DNA of 64,000 nucleotides from Salinibacterium sp. SWN167 (GCF_015864665.1 NZ_JADYWU010000002.1:434001-498000); one strand, 5' to 3'; counted from the stretch's first letter, positions 7,546 to 17,113 are shown. The notes: generated from the letters alone by a model not told the origin. A program made the numbers and translations.

Positions 7546-8909
7546 CAACTCCCGAGTGGATGCCGCCAGCGGAGCGCCGCGCCTCGAGCCCAACCCCGGC
7601 ATCCCTGAGTCCCGGTTCCGAGTGGCGCAATTGGGGTCGTTCTGAGCGTTCGCGTCCCGAGTTCGCGGCTCGCCCGGAGAGCGTCGACGAGGTCACTGCG
7701 GCAGTGAATTTCGCCCGCGAGAACGGGCTAACCATCAAGGCCTGGGGTGCCGGCCATAGCTTCACGTCGATTGCGGCCACCGAGGGTGTTCATCTCGACG
7801 TCGGTGCACTCGCCGGCGTGATGGCGGTCGACGGCACCCACGTCACGCTCGGTGCCGGCACATATCTCTTCGAGCTTCCGGCTCTGCTCGAACCGCTCGG
7901 GCTCGCCCTCGCCAACATGGGCGACATCGATCGCCAGACGATTGCCGGCGCGATCTCCACCGGCACCCACGGCACCGGAGCGCGCTTTGGCGGCATCGCC
8001 ACTCAGGTGCGCGGCATCACCCTAGTGACCGCGGCGGGCGACCTACTGCGCGTGAACGCGACCGAAAACCCCGAGCTGCTCCCGGCTGCGGCCCTCGGGC
8101 TTGGCGCCCTCGGCATCCTCGTCGATGTCACGATCGAGTGCGTGCCGACCTTTTTGCTGCACGCGGTGGAGCGCCCAGAACCCGCTGCCACCGTCCTGCA
8201 TGAGTGGCTGCAGCGCAGCGCCGAAACTGACCACTTTGAGTTCTACGTCTGGCCGCACACCACCACAGCTCTCACCAAGAGCAACACGCGCCTACCGGGT
8301 GATGCGCCGCGGTATCCACTCACGAAGTTTTCGCACTGGTTCGACGACGAGTTCATGGCCAACGGGGTGTACCGCACAATCTGCGCGGTGGGCAAGGCCG
8401 CGCCAGCGATCATTCCGCCGGTCAACCGTCTTGCCGTGAAACTCTCGGGCAATCGCGAGTTCGCCGACGTCTCGAGCAGCGTGTTCGTCACCAATCGCAC
8501 CGTACGCTTTCGCGAAATGGAATATGCCCTGCCCATCGAGGCGGTGCCGGATGCCGTGCGTGCCATCCAGAAGCTGATCGCTGATCGCCGGTGGAAAGTC
8601 TCCTTTCCTATCGAGGTGCGTTCGGCGGCTGCTGACTCATTGCTGCTGTCGACCGCGTCGGGGCGGGCCACCGGCTATGTCGCGGTGCACCGGTATTGGC
8701 GTGAAGACCCGGCCGAGTATTTTCGGGAGGTGGAGGCGATCATGATGGCTCACGACGGGCGACCTCACTGGGGAAAATTGCATAACCGGCAAGCCGAATC
8801 ACTCGCGGCGACGTATCCGGGTTTCAATGAGTTCTTGAGCATTCGCGACCGGCTTGATCCTGGTCGCGTGTTTGCGAACGACTACCTGCGCCAAGTGTTG
8901 GGGCGGTAG
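7542..8909 (+). CDS. FAD-dependent aldonolactone oxidase-type protein
   Basis: A 455-residue oxidase of the VAO/PCMH flavin family closest to D-arabinono-1,4-lactone oxidase and L-gulonolactone oxidase. The flavin-binding segment WGAGHSFTS contains His72, the usual site of covalent FAD attachment. GTHGTGARFGG, near residue 145, is a second family motif, and the C-terminal HWGKLH motif of sugar-lactone oxidases is present. It would oxidise an aldonolactone or polyol with O2. The GTG start overlaps the stop of the PLP enzyme, implying co-translation and perhaps a joint catabolic step. Confidence 0.88.
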   Translation: MTTPEWMPPAERRASSPTPASLSPGSEWRNWGRSERSRPEFAARPESVDEVTAAVNFARENGLTIKAWGAGHSFTSIAATEGVHLDVGALAGVMAVDGTHVTLGAGTYLFELPALLEPLGLALANMGDIDRQTIAGAISTGTHGTGARFGGIATQVRGITLVTAAGDLLRVNATENPELLPAAALGLGALGILVDVTIECVPTFLLHAVERPEPAATVLHEWLQRSAETDHFEFYVWPHTTTALTKSNTRLPGDAPRYPLTKFSHWFDDEFMANGVYRTICAVGKAAPAIIPPVNRLAVKLSGNREFADVSSSVFVTNRTVRFREMEYALPIEAVPDAVRAIQKLIADRRWKVSFPIEVRSAAADSLLLSTASGRATGYVAVHRYWREDPAEYFREVEAIMMAHDGRPHWGKLHNRQAESLAATYPGFNEFLSIRDRLDPGRVFANDYLRQVLGR

Positions 8910-8959
8910 CGGCTCACGCTTTAAGGCACGAGTCGAGCAGTACGAGAAAGGGCGCGATT

Positions 8960-10114
8960 ATCAAAGCCATTGTGTGTGGAGCAGGAATCGCTGGGCTCAC
9001 GGTCGCCGGTCAGCTGGCCGAACGCGGGTGGGAGGTTGTGCTCCTGGAGGCTGCTCCCGAGCGCCGCACGCAGGGCTACATGATCGACTTCTTTGGGCCC
9101 GGCTATGACGCCGCCGAGAAGATGGGCATTCTGGAGCGCCTGCGCGAACTGCGTTACCCGATTAGTGAGGCCCGCTTTGTGCGCCCCAACGGTCGCAGCC
9201 AAGCAATTGATTATGAGCTTGTGGCGGCCAATGAGGGCGGCAAGTTGATGAGCCTGATGCGCCAAGACCTCGAACAAACTCTTTTCGACGTTCTGCCCGA
9301 GAGCGTTGAACTGCGGCTCGGCAGTGCCGTGGTGGCGGTCGAAGACCGCACCGATTACGTCACCGCCGTGCTCGCCGATGGGTCGCGCATTTCGGGAGAC
9401 ATTGTGGTGGCGGCGGATGGTATCCATTCGGCTGTTCGGCATGATCTTTTTGGTGACTCGGCGGCGTTCGATCGCCAGCTGGGCATGCACACCTGCGCAT
9501 ACACGTTCGACTCTCCGCGGCTTCACGCCAAGCTCGGCGACGCACTCGTGTCGACAGACGAGTTGGATCGCATGGTCGGCCTCTACGGTTTGCGTGATGG
9601 CAAGGTTGCGCTTTTCGCTGCCCACCGCGTGAATGACACGGTGCTTCCGGCCGATACGCGTGCGGCCATTCGCTCTGCCTACGCGGGGATGGGCGATGAC
9701 GTTGCTGAGGCGCTCGAGAAGTGCCCGGAGCCCGACAAGATTTACTACGACCAGGTTGCCCAAATCGAGCTTCCCGTGTGGAGCCGTGGCCGCGTCGTCT
9801 TCGCCGGCGATGCGTGCCAAGCGGTTTCGCTGCTTGCTGGGCAGGGAGCGTCGTTGGCGATCGCTGGTGGATTGCTCTTAGCCGAGAAGATTTCGAGCGA
9901 TCGAGAACTCAGCGCATCCTTCGCCGAATACGAAGAAGAATGGATGCCGGTAGTCGCCGATAAGCAGGCCGCTGGCCGTCGAGCGGCGAACGGTTTTCTG
10001 CCGCACACCGTGTTTCAACTTTGGAAGCGCCGCGCGGGCCTCGCCCTGCTGACAGCGCCGGTGATTGGCAAGTTTGTCACCTCCACGATCACGGGAACGA
10101 AGACCTTTAGATAG
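8960..10114 (+). CDS. FAD-dependent monooxygenase (PHBH-type), probable rare start codon
   Basis: A protein of about 384 residues of the aromatic-ring hydroxylase/squalene-epoxidase class. The Rossmann motif GAGIAG stands at the very N-terminus, and the second FAD motif GDACQA and the LLAGQGAS segment are near residue 290. The first canonical start, GTG at 8972, would remove most of the first beta-strand (KAIVCGAG). The family pattern needs a start at ATC 8960 or ATT 8957, and AAAGG at 8947-8951 is well spaced for either. So initiation at a rare codon, or a changed base at the start, is likely. The substrate is unknown. Confidence 0.82.
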   Translation: MKAIVCGAGIAGLTVAGQLAERGWEVVLLEAAPERRTQGYMIDFFGPGYDAAEKMGILERLRELRYPISEARFVRPNGRSQAIDYELVAANEGGKLMSLMRQDLEQTLFDVLPESVELRLGSAVVAVEDRTDYVTAVLADGSRISGDIVVAADGIHSAVRHDLFGDSAAFDRQLGMHTCAYTFDSPRLHAKLGDALVSTDELDRMVGLYGLRDGKVALFAAHRVNDTVLPADTRAAIRSAYAGMGDDVAEALEKCPEPDKIYYDQVAQIELPVWSRGRVVFAGDACQAVSLLAGQGASLAIAGGLLLAEKISSDRELSASFAEYEEEWMPVVADKQAAGRRAANGFLPHTVFQLWKRRAGLALLTAPVIGKFVTSTITGTKTFR

Positions 10115-10206
10115 GCGGAGTAGAGCGGTGTGTCGGCCCTTTATTGGGGGTCGCAAGCAGCTCAGTTTCTCGGTGGAGGCACAGGAGCGCGTTCTATAGT
10201 TGAAGC

Positions 10207-10773
10207 ATGGAATTCCTGATCGTAATCGGCGTAATCGTCCTGCTCGCAGTCATCGTCGGCATCTACCTGTGGTCGACGTATAACTCGCTGGTCACGCTCA
10301 ACGTGCGCGTTGATGAAGCGTGGAGCGACATCACGGTGCAACTCAAGCGTCGTGCTGACCTGCTGCCGAACCTTATCGAGACGGTCAAGGGGTATGCCGC
10401 GCACGAGAAGGGCGTCTTTGAGGCCGTCACGAAGGCCCGCGCCGAGTCGTTGAACGCTCAGGGTCCCGTCGATGCGGCTGCTGCCGAGAACCACATGCAG
10501 TCTGCCCTCAAGAGCATCTTCGCCGTCGCTGAGGCGTACCCGCAGCTGCAGGCCAGCCAGAACTACCTTCAGCTCCAGGGCGAACTCGTTGACACTGAAG
10601 ACAAGATTCAGGCCAGCCGTCGCTTCTACAACGGTGGTGTGCGCGAGCTCAACACCAAGATCAAGATCTTCCCGAACACGTTGTTCGCGCGCAACCTTGG
10701 TTTCCACGAGCGTGAGTTCTTCGAGGTTGCGGATGCCGCATCCATCGCTGAGCCGCCGCGCGTGCAGTTCTAA
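10207..10773 (+). CDS. lemA: LemA family protein
   Basis: A 188-residue membrane-anchored helical protein. A single N-terminal membrane helix (about residues 2-22) is followed by the LemA four-helix domain with RVDEAWSDI, KRRADLLPNLIETVKGYA and the FYNGGVREL segment. The molecular role is unknown; the family often sits beside membrane metalloproteases. The M48 protease gene follows after 38 bp on the same strand, so they are probably co-transcribed. Length is typical. Confidence 0.93.
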   Translation: MEFLIVIGVIVLLAVIVGIYLWSTYNSLVTLNVRVDEAWSDITVQLKRRADLLPNLIETVKGYAAHEKGVFEAVTKARAESLNAQGPVDAAAAENHMQSALKSIFAVAEAYPQLQASQNYLQLQGELVDTEDKIQASRRFYNGGVRELNTKIKIFPNTLFARNLGFHEREFFEVADAASIAEPPRVQF

Positions 10774-10811
10774 TTCTTCGTCTTTCTAACCGCGTGACCA
10801 GGATGTTCTAG

Positions 10812-11696
10812 ATGTATCGCGCCATAGCGAAAAATAAGCGCAACACCGTTCTGATCATCATCTTGTTCGTCATCATCATTGGTTTTCTTGGCTACGCGCT
10901 GAGCTTCCTGATGGGGGGCGACCCGATGACGATCACGATCGGCACCATCATTGGTGCCGGAGCGTTCACGCTGATTCAGTACTTTGCTGCCAGCGGCGAG
11001 GCTGTGGCGATGAGCGGCGCGGTGCAGATTCAGAAGGCCGACAACCCTCGCCTTTACCGCATTGTCGAAAACCTCGCGATCACTACCGGCACGCCGATGC
11101 CGAAGGTCTACATCGTCAATGATCCAGCACCCAACGCGTTTGCTACCGGGCGCGATCCAGAACACGCCATCGTGGCTGCGACGACGGGTTTGCTCGACAT
11201 CATGACGGATGCCGAACTCGAGGGGGTTATGGCACACGAGCTTGGCCACGTGCGCAACTACGACATTCGCGTTTCGATGATCGTGTTTGGCCTTGTGGTT
11301 GCGGTCGGTTTCATCTCGGACATTGCACTGCGTTTCACCCTCTTTGGCGGTCGCGGCAATAACCAGAACAGCAACCCGATCATGATCATCGTTGGTCTTG
11401 CGGCGCTCGTGATTTCGCCGCTTGTCGCGGCGGCCGTGCAGGCGTCGATTTCGCGTCAACGCGAATACTTGGCCGATGCAACGGGTGCGCTCACGACGCG
11501 TCATCCGGATGCTCTAGCCAGCGCTCTGCAGAAGTTGGGCGACTACAGCCGGCCGATGGTGAAGCAGAATTCGACGATGGCCCACATGTGGATTTCGGAT
11601 CCGACGAAGCCGGGCATCATGGACCGCATGTTCAGCACGCACCCGCCGATTGCGGATCGCGTGAAGCGCCTTGGCGAAATCGGTTCGACCTTCTAG
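10812..11696 (+). CDS. htpX: M48 family membrane metalloprotease (HtpX-like)
   Basis: A 294-residue integral membrane zinc protease. Two hydrophobic helices at the N-terminus and two more near residues 155-175 and 190-210 flank the HELGH zinc motif at about residues 141-145. The third zinc ligand is expected in the REYLADATGA segment (about residue 217). It is related to HtpX, which removes damaged membrane proteins. Its position after lemA is a common pairing. Its stop overlaps by 4 bp the converging glycosylase gene. Confidence 0.92.
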   Translation: MYRAIAKNKRNTVLIIILFVIIIGFLGYALSFLMGGDPMTITIGTIIGAGAFTLIQYFAASGEAVAMSGAVQIQKADNPRLYRIVENLAITTGTPMPKVYIVNDPAPNAFATGRDPEHAIVAATTGLLDIMTDAELEGVMAHELGHVRNYDIRVSMIVFGLVVAVGFISDIALRFTLFGGRGNNQNSNPIMIIVGLAALVISPLVAAAVQASISRQREYLADATGALTTRHPDALASALQKLGDYSRPMVKQNSTMAHMWISDPTKPGIMDRMFSTHPPIADRVKRLGEIGSTF

Positions 11697-12925
11697 CGCT
11701 GCAACTCTGCCTCGATAGCGGGGGAGAGGGTGCCGCGGCCAGTGACGGCGATCTCACCCATACCTTGCCAGTGCGCGATCTCGCGCAGGGTAGGCACGAT
11801 GCGTTCGGCGAGAGCACCCGTGCCGCCGGGCAGGGCGTCGAGCCCGTCTTCGTGCCACGCGGATTGCACGCGTAGCACGCCCGACTGCCGATCAGTTTTG
11901 AGGTCGATGCGACCGACGAGGGCATCATCCACGAGCACGGGCAGCGAGTAGTAGCCGAACTGGCGCTGTGGCTCGGGCGTGTAAATCTCGATGCGGTAGT
12001 GGAAGCCGAACATGCGCTCGGCACGCTTGCGGTCCCAGACCACGGGGTCGAAGGGCGAGAGCAGCGCGACGTGGTCGATGCGGCGAGGGATGCGGGCATC
12101 CCGGTGCAGCCAGGCGGGCTGCTCCCAACCGCGCACAGTCACGGGAACCAGCTCGCCGGCATCCGCTAGCTCAGCGATGGCCGGGAGCACGTCGACACCT
12201 TTGAGCCGAAAGTAGTCGGCGAGGTCGGATGCCGTGCCGACTCCCAGCGCCCGTGCTGACTCAGCAACCAGGGCGCGATGCGCGTCGGCGCGGGGCACTT
12301 CGCGCTCGCGCACCTCGGCGGGAATAAGGTGCTCGGTCAGCGCGTAGGTGCGCTCGAAGCGGGTGCGGCCGGCGCTGACGACTTCGCCCCAGCGGAACAA
12401 CATCTCGAGGCCTTGCTTGACGTCGGACCAGCCCCACCACGGCCCGGTGCGACGGTTGGCGTCGTGCTCGATCTCGCGGGCAGTGACGGGGCCGGTGGTG
12501 GCGAGTTCTTCGCGGAGCCACTCCAGCATGGCCTGGTTGTCACGCACCCATTCGTAGCGCTGGGCATCGCGTTCGCGCAGCGACTCCATCTTCCAGCGCC
12601 ACAGCGGCCACGATTCGAGCGGAATGAGCGCGGCTTCGTGCGCCCAGTATTCGACGTACCGGCCGGGCGTGCGCGCAGTTGGCGTGCGGAACGTCAGCGC
12701 ATCAAGAGCGGCCTTGTCGTAGTGGCCGAGGCGCGCGAACACCGGCTGGTAGTGACTGCGCTCGAACACGTTGACCGAGTCGAGTTGCAGCAGCCGGATG
12801 CGGTCAAACAGCAGGTTGAGCTGTCGCGTTCCCGCGGGGCTGGCCGCAGTCGCGGTGCCGCGCCCGAACCCTTGGGCAGCGAGCAGCACTCGGCGCGCTT
12901 GCGCTGCAGAGAGGGAATCGACCAC
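11693..12925 (-). CDS. Winged-helix DNA glycosylase of the YcaQ/AlkX family
   Basis: A 410-residue protein of the HTH_42 (DUF1006, YcaQ) family. Members of this family unhook DNA interstrand crosslinks or excise bulky N-alkyl adducts. Family traits seen include the N-terminal LSAAQARRVLLAAQGF, the LLQLDSVNVFERSHYQPVFARLG region and the YEYWAHEA-like segment VEYWAHEAALIP. The GTG start is at 12925. The gene is monocistronic and converges on htpX. Confidence 0.88.
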   Translation of the reverse strand: MVDSLSAAQARRVLLAAQGFGRGTATAASPAGTRQLNLLFDRIRLLQLDSVNVFERSHYQPVFARLGHYDKAALDALTFRTPTARTPGRYVEYWAHEAALIPLESWPLWRWKMESLRERDAQRYEWVRDNQAMLEWLREELATTGPVTAREIEHDANRRTGPWWGWSDVKQGLEMLFRWGEVVSAGRTRFERTYALTEHLIPAEVREREVPRADAHRALVAESARALGVGTASDLADYFRLKGVDVLPAIAELADAGELVPVTVRGWEQPAWLHRDARIPRRIDHVALLSPFDPVVWDRKRAERMFGFHYRIEIYTPEPQRQFGYYSLPVLVDDALVGRIDLKTDRQSGVLRVQSAWHEDGLDALPGGTGALAERIVPTLREIAHWQGMGEIAVTGRGTLSPAIEAELQR

Positions 12926-13130
12926 GGCTCGACTCTACCGAGCGGCAACGACATCCACTCGCTAGGGCGGTGAACAGCTCCACCGAGTAATTGTGTTTGT
13001 GTCGTTCATCGTTCGTTTACCACGATGAAAGGGAACGCCGCATCAGGCTGCGTACCGTCAACTCCGGATCGTTTCGGTACCCTCTGCCCGTTTACAGCGC
13101 GGGCGGCTGCGACGGTCGTTGGAGGAAGTC
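12926..13130. other. 205-bp leader between the glycosylase gene and the ABC operon
   Basis: No gene is visible. The right half (about 13025-13120) is G+C-rich with several short inverted segments and could be a structured leader for the ABC operon. I could not match it to a known riboswitch class. Confidence 0.25.
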
Positions 13131-14243
13131 TTGTTCACTAAGCGCACCCTCGCCGCTGTTGCACTCGTTGCAGCTTCGGCGATTTCACTCAGTGGTTGCA
13201 GCACCACTGAGGCAGCTGCTGGCGATGTTGATGCATCGACCGCCACCACCGTTGAGGACTTCGGCGGAATGGACGCTCTTATCGCAGCCGCGCAGGCTGA
13301 GGGCGAACTCAATGTCATTGCGTTGCCTGACAACTGGGCAAACTACGGCGAGATCAAGGCTCTCTTTGAAGAGAAGTACGACATCATCGTCAACTCGGCT
13401 GACCCCGACGTTTCTAGCGCCGAAGAAATCGCCGCTGCTGACAACCTCAAGGGCCAGGACACCGCTCCTGACGTCTTCGACCTCGGAACCGCTGTCACGC
13501 TCGACAGCCTCGACTACTTTGCTCCCTACATGGTTGCTAACTGGGATGAAATTCCCGAGGGCAACAAGGAAGCAACCGGCCTCTGGGTCAACGACTACAC
13601 CGGCAGCATGTCGATCGGCTATGACTCCAACTCGGTTCCCGAGCCCACGAGCCTCGATGACCTGCTCAGCGCTGACTACCGCGGCGCTGTTGCGCTGAAC
13701 GGTGACCCCACGCAGGCCGGAGCCGCTTTCGCTGCTGTCGGACTCGCCACGGTTCACAGTGGTGGAACCCTCGATGACTTCACCCCCGGAATCGAGTTCT
13801 TCGAAGAACTCAACGACGCGGGCAACTTCATCCCGGTCAACGTCACGGGAGCAACCATTGCTGCCGGCGAGACCAAGGTTGCCTTCGACTGGAGCTACAA
13901 CAACCTCGCTGCGGCAGCAACAGTTGACGGCTGGAAGGTCACGACTCTTCCCGGTGCTGTCTACACGAGCTTCTACAACCAGGCCATCAGCATCGATGCT
14001 CCGCACCCCGCGGCTGCTCGTCTCTGGCAAGAATTCCTCTACAGCCCTGAAGCGCAGAACCTCTTCATCGTTGGTGGCGCGTACCCCGTCACGATTCAGG
14101 CACTGCAGGATGCCGGAACCGTCGACACCGCAGCACTCGACGCTCTCGGTGCCCTCGAGGGTGAACTGGTCACCCCGACCCCCGAGCAGGCAGAGCTGAA
14201 CGCTGGCATCCTGGCCGAGAAATGGACCGCGGCAATCGGCTAA
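13131..14243 (+). CDS. ABC transporter substrate-binding lipoprotein
   Basis: A 370-residue extracellular solute-binding protein (family 1 type, related to putrescine, iron and 2-aminoethylphosphonate binders). The signal peptide ends in a lipobox LSGC with Cys23 as the lipid-modified residue. The mature part begins with an acidic, Thr-rich linker and continues with the two-lobe fold. The TTG at 13131 is chosen because GGAGGA at 13121-13126 is correctly spaced; an upstream TTG would overlap that site. It heads a four-gene operon with two permeases and an ATPase. The substrate is not deducible. Confidence 0.9.
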   Translation: MFTKRTLAAVALVAASAISLSGCSTTEAAAGDVDASTATTVEDFGGMDALIAAAQAEGELNVIALPDNWANYGEIKALFEEKYDIIVNSADPDVSSAEEIAAADNLKGQDTAPDVFDLGTAVTLDSLDYFAPYMVANWDEIPEGNKEATGLWVNDYTGSMSIGYDSNSVPEPTSLDDLLSADYRGAVALNGDPTQAGAAFAAVGLATVHSGGTLDDFTPGIEFFEELNDAGNFIPVNVTGATIAAGETKVAFDWSYNNLAAAATVDGWKVTTLPGAVYTSFYNQAISIDAPHPAAARLWQEFLYSPEAQNLFIVGGAYPVTIQALQDAGTVDTAALDALGALEGELVTPTPEQAELNAGILAEKWTAAIG

Positions 14244-14268
14244 CGCCCTTTCCGCTTCGTAATACATC

Positions 14269-15210
14269 GTGTCGCTAGCCACCGCGCCAGCGCCCGAACA
14301 GGATGGTGTCGAGCTCACCGCTCGGCACCATCCTCGGGTGGCCCTGGTCAAGCCGTCGAATCGGCGTCGTCGCCTCGCTTATGCGGGGCTAACGCCGTTC
14401 GCGGCCTACGTTCTGATCTTCCTCGCCCTGCCGACCATCCTCGCGGTGGTCACGGGCTTCTTCTCCGACGACGGCTCGCTGACGCTCGATAACGTGACCG
14501 GGCTGTTCACCCCGACCATCCTCGCCACCTTCGGTAGTTCCTTCTGGCTCTCCGGAGTCTCGGCCGTCATCGGTGCCGTCGTCGGTGCTCTCATTTGCTA
14601 CGCGATGCTCGGCACCAAGGTCGGCGGTCTGCTGCGCACCATCATCGAATCGGCAGCCAGCGTGCTCGCCCAGTTCGGTGGCGTGATGCTTGCCTTCGCG
14701 TTCATCGCCACGATCGGTGTGCAGGGGCTCATCACCGTCGTCCTGCGCGACACCTTCGGCGTCGACATTTATGCGGATGGCGTCTGGCTCTACCAGGTGC
14801 CAGGCCTCATCCTTCCCTACGTCTACTTTCAGGTTCCCCTCATGGTGATCACGTTCTTGCCCGCGCTCACGGCGCTTCGCCCGCAATGGGCCGAAGCCAG
14901 TGCCACGCTTGGCGGCACCCGCTTCGCCTACTGGCGCTACATCGCGGCTCCCGTGCTTGCGCCGGCGTTCCTCGGCTCGCTGCTGCTGCTCTTCGCCAAT
15001 GCCTTCTCCTCGTTCGCCACGGCCGCCGCGCTCATCAGCCAGGGTTCGCAAATCGTGCCGCTGCAGATCCGCGCCGCGCTCGTCAGCGAGACCGTTCTCG
15101 GCCGCGAAAACATGGCGGGCGCCCTTGCGCTCGGGATGATCGTGGTCATGGTCGTCGTCATGTGGGCCTACTCGGTGCTGCAGTCCCGCACCTCGCGGTG
15201 GCAAAAGTGA
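14269..15210 (+). CDS. ABC transporter permease, first subunit
   Basis: A 313-residue inner-membrane permease with about six helices. The EAA-loop region QWAEASATLGGTRFAYWRYI (about residues 205-224) contacts the ATPase. The N-terminal 35 residues are hydrophilic and basic. The family is that of spermidine/putrescine and Fe3+ type importers. The GTG start is 25 bp after the lipoprotein gene and the stop overlaps the second permease. Confidence 0.9.
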   Translation: MSLATAPAPEQDGVELTARHHPRVALVKPSNRRRRLAYAGLTPFAAYVLIFLALPTILAVVTGFFSDDGSLTLDNVTGLFTPTILATFGSSFWLSGVSAVIGAVVGALICYAMLGTKVGGLLRTIIESAASVLAQFGGVMLAFAFIATIGVQGLITVVLRDTFGVDIYADGVWLYQVPGLILPYVYFQVPLMVITFLPALTALRPQWAEASATLGGTRFAYWRYIAAPVLAPAFLGSLLLLFANAFSSFATAAALISQGSQIVPLQIRAALVSETVLGRENMAGALALGMIVVMVVVMWAYSVLQSRTSRWQK

Positions 15211-16028
15211 CCGCGAATCAGGCCGTGCGCATTGGGGCCGAACCGAGCGCCCTCACCCGCCGTCTCATCCTGGGTATCATCGGCGCGATCTTCCTCATCC
15301 CGGTCATCGCGATGATCGAGTTCACCTTCCGTAACGGTCTTGCGGGCGATTACACGACGAGCCACTGGACGGGTCTCTTCAGCGAAGACAGTGCCCGCAC
15401 CTATCGCGGTCTCTACGAAGCAATTGAGAACTCACTCGTTCTTGCTGCCGTCACCGTCGGCATCGTGCTTGTGCTGCTGTTGCCCACGATGGTGCTCGTG
15501 CACATGCAGTTTCCGCGCCTCAAGCGCACCCTTGAGTTCATCTGTATCATCCCGATCACGGTGCCCGCCATTGTGCTGGTTGTCGGTCTCGCCCCGGTCT
15601 ATTCGGTGGTCGTGCAAGTGCTCGGCGGCTCCACCTGGACTCTCGCCTTCGCTTACGGCATCACGGTGTTGCCGTATGCCTATCGCGCCATTCAGGGCAA
15701 CCTCGATGCGATCCCCGTGAAGACCCTCAGCGAAGCGGCCAGCACGCTCGGCGCCGGCTGGCTGAGAGTGCTGTGGACGATCCTGCTGCCGAACCTGCGC
15801 CGCGGAGTTCTCGCGGCATCCTTTATCTCGATCGCGGTCGTGCTTGGCGAGTTCACCATTGCGAGCCTGCTCAATCGTCGCAACTTGCAAACCGCGCTGC
15901 TTCAGGTCTCGCAGTCCGACCCCTGGGTTGCTGTGATCTTTGCGCTCGCCGCCCTTGCCCTCGCTTTCATCTTGCTGCTGATCATTGGCCGCCTCGGATC
16001 AGCAACGCCTTCTAGGAGAAAATCATGA
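15207..16028 (+). CDS. ABC transporter permease, second subunit
   Basis: A 273-residue permease with about six membrane helices and an EAA-type loop (LSEAASTLGAGWLRVLWTIL) in the second half. The GTG at 15207 overlaps the stop of the first permease (GTGA); the open frame extends far upstream but there it only shadows the first permease. Its own stop overlaps the ATG of the ATPase gene (ATGA). The tight coupling points to a heterodimeric channel. Confidence 0.9.
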   Translation: MTANQAVRIGAEPSALTRRLILGIIGAIFLIPVIAMIEFTFRNGLAGDYTTSHWTGLFSEDSARTYRGLYEAIENSLVLAAVTVGIVLVLLLPTMVLVHMQFPRLKRTLEFICIIPITVPAIVLVVGLAPVYSVVVQVLGGSTWTLAFAYGITVLPYAYRAIQGNLDAIPVKTLSEAASTLGAGWLRVLWTILLPNLRRGVLAASFISIAVVLGEFTIASLLNRRNLQTALLQVSQSDPWVAVIFALAALALAFILLLIIGRLGSATPSRRKS

Positions 16029-17113
16029 CCGCCACGTTTACTATGACGGGCCCCACCGCCACCCACACGCCGACCGCAGGAGCAACAGTTCAGCTCAGTG
16101 CCGTCGTCAAAGCGTTCGCCGGGCACACTGCGCTCAACAGCATCGACCTCGAAGTTGCCCCTGGCGAACTCGTTGCGCTGCTCGGGCCTTCGGGTTGCGG
16201 CAAGACCACCGCGCTCCGCAGCATCTCCGGGCTTGAGAGCATCGATAGCGGTCGCATCGTGATCGATGGTGTGGATGTCGCCGACACTCCCACGAATAAG
16301 CGCGACATCGGGATGGTCTTTCAGGCTTACTCGCTGTTCCCGCACATGACGGTGCTCGAGAACGTGGAGTTCGGCCTCAAGATGCGCAAGGTTGCCGCCG
16401 CTCGTCGCCGCGAACGGGCTCTCGAAACGCTCGATATGGTCGGCCTCACGAAGCATCAGGACCGTTTCGCCCACCAGCTCTCGGGCGGCCAACAGCAACG
16501 TGTCGCCCTAGCCCGCGCGCTTGTCACCCGCCCCCGCGTTCTTCTGCTTGATGAGCCACTCAGCGCGCTCGATGCCAAGGTGCGGGTGCAGCTGCGCGAA
16601 GAGATCCGTCGGCTGCAAACCGAACTCGGCATCACGACCGTGTTCGTGACCCACGACCAAGAAGAGGCGCTCGCTGTCGCCGACCGTGTTGCCGTCATGC
16701 GTGACGGTCGTATCGAGCAAATTGGCACGCCAGAAGAGCTCTACGCAACCCCCGCCAATGCCTTCGTCGCCGACTTTGTTGGCCTCAGTAACCGGATGCC
16801 CGCCGAACTCGTCGACGGCCAAGTCACGCTCCACGGCTGCAGCCTCAACCTTCTCGGCGACCCCATGCCCGATGGTCCCGTCATCGCGCTCGTTCGCCCG
16901 GAGGACATCGCCCTGACCGCCGACGGCATCGCCGGCACGGTCATCTCGTCGAGCTTCTTGGGCTCCTTGCGCCGCACGCGCGTGCGACTCTTCGACGACA
17001 CGGTCGTCGCTATTCAGCATGAGGTGGAGCGGCATCCTCTGCCCGGTGAGGCCGTTACGGTGCGTCTTAAGGGTGCACCCGTGAGCGCGCTGCCTCCCAA
17101 GGTGAAGAAGTAG
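16025..17113 (+). CDS. ABC transporter ATP-binding protein
   Basis: A 362-residue importer ATPase. Walker A is GPSGCGKTT near residue 57, the Q-loop is VFQAYSLFPHM, the signature is LSGGQQQRVALARAL and Walker B is LLLDEPLSALD with the switch His in VTHDQEEAL. A C-terminal TOBE-like regulatory domain (about 240-362) is present, as in PotA and FbpC. It energises uptake of the ligand bound by the lipoprotein encoded at the front of the operon. The ATG overlaps the permease stop. Confidence 0.93.
   Translation: MTATFTMTGPTATHTPTAGATVQLSAVVKAFAGHTALNSIDLEVAPGELVALLGPSGCGKTTALRSISGLESIDSGRIVIDGVDVADTPTNKRDIGMVFQAYSLFPHMTVLENVEFGLKMRKVAAARRRERALETLDMVGLTKHQDRFAHQLSGGQQQRVALARALVTRPRVLLLDEPLSALDAKVRVQLREEIRRLQTELGITTVFVTHDQEEALAVADRVAVMRDGRIEQIGTPEELYATPANAFVADFVGLSNRMPAELVDGQVTLHGCSLNLLGDPMPDGPVIALVRPEDIALTADGIAGTVISSSFLGSLRRTRVRLFDDTVVAIQHEVERHPLPGEAVTVRLKGAPVSALPPKVKK

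Noticed and set aside
14595-15206. Long upstream extension of the second permease frame
   Set aside because: The residues are Arg/His-rich and unlike any permease; it lies within the first permease gene in another frame, and GTG 15207 is a coupled start.
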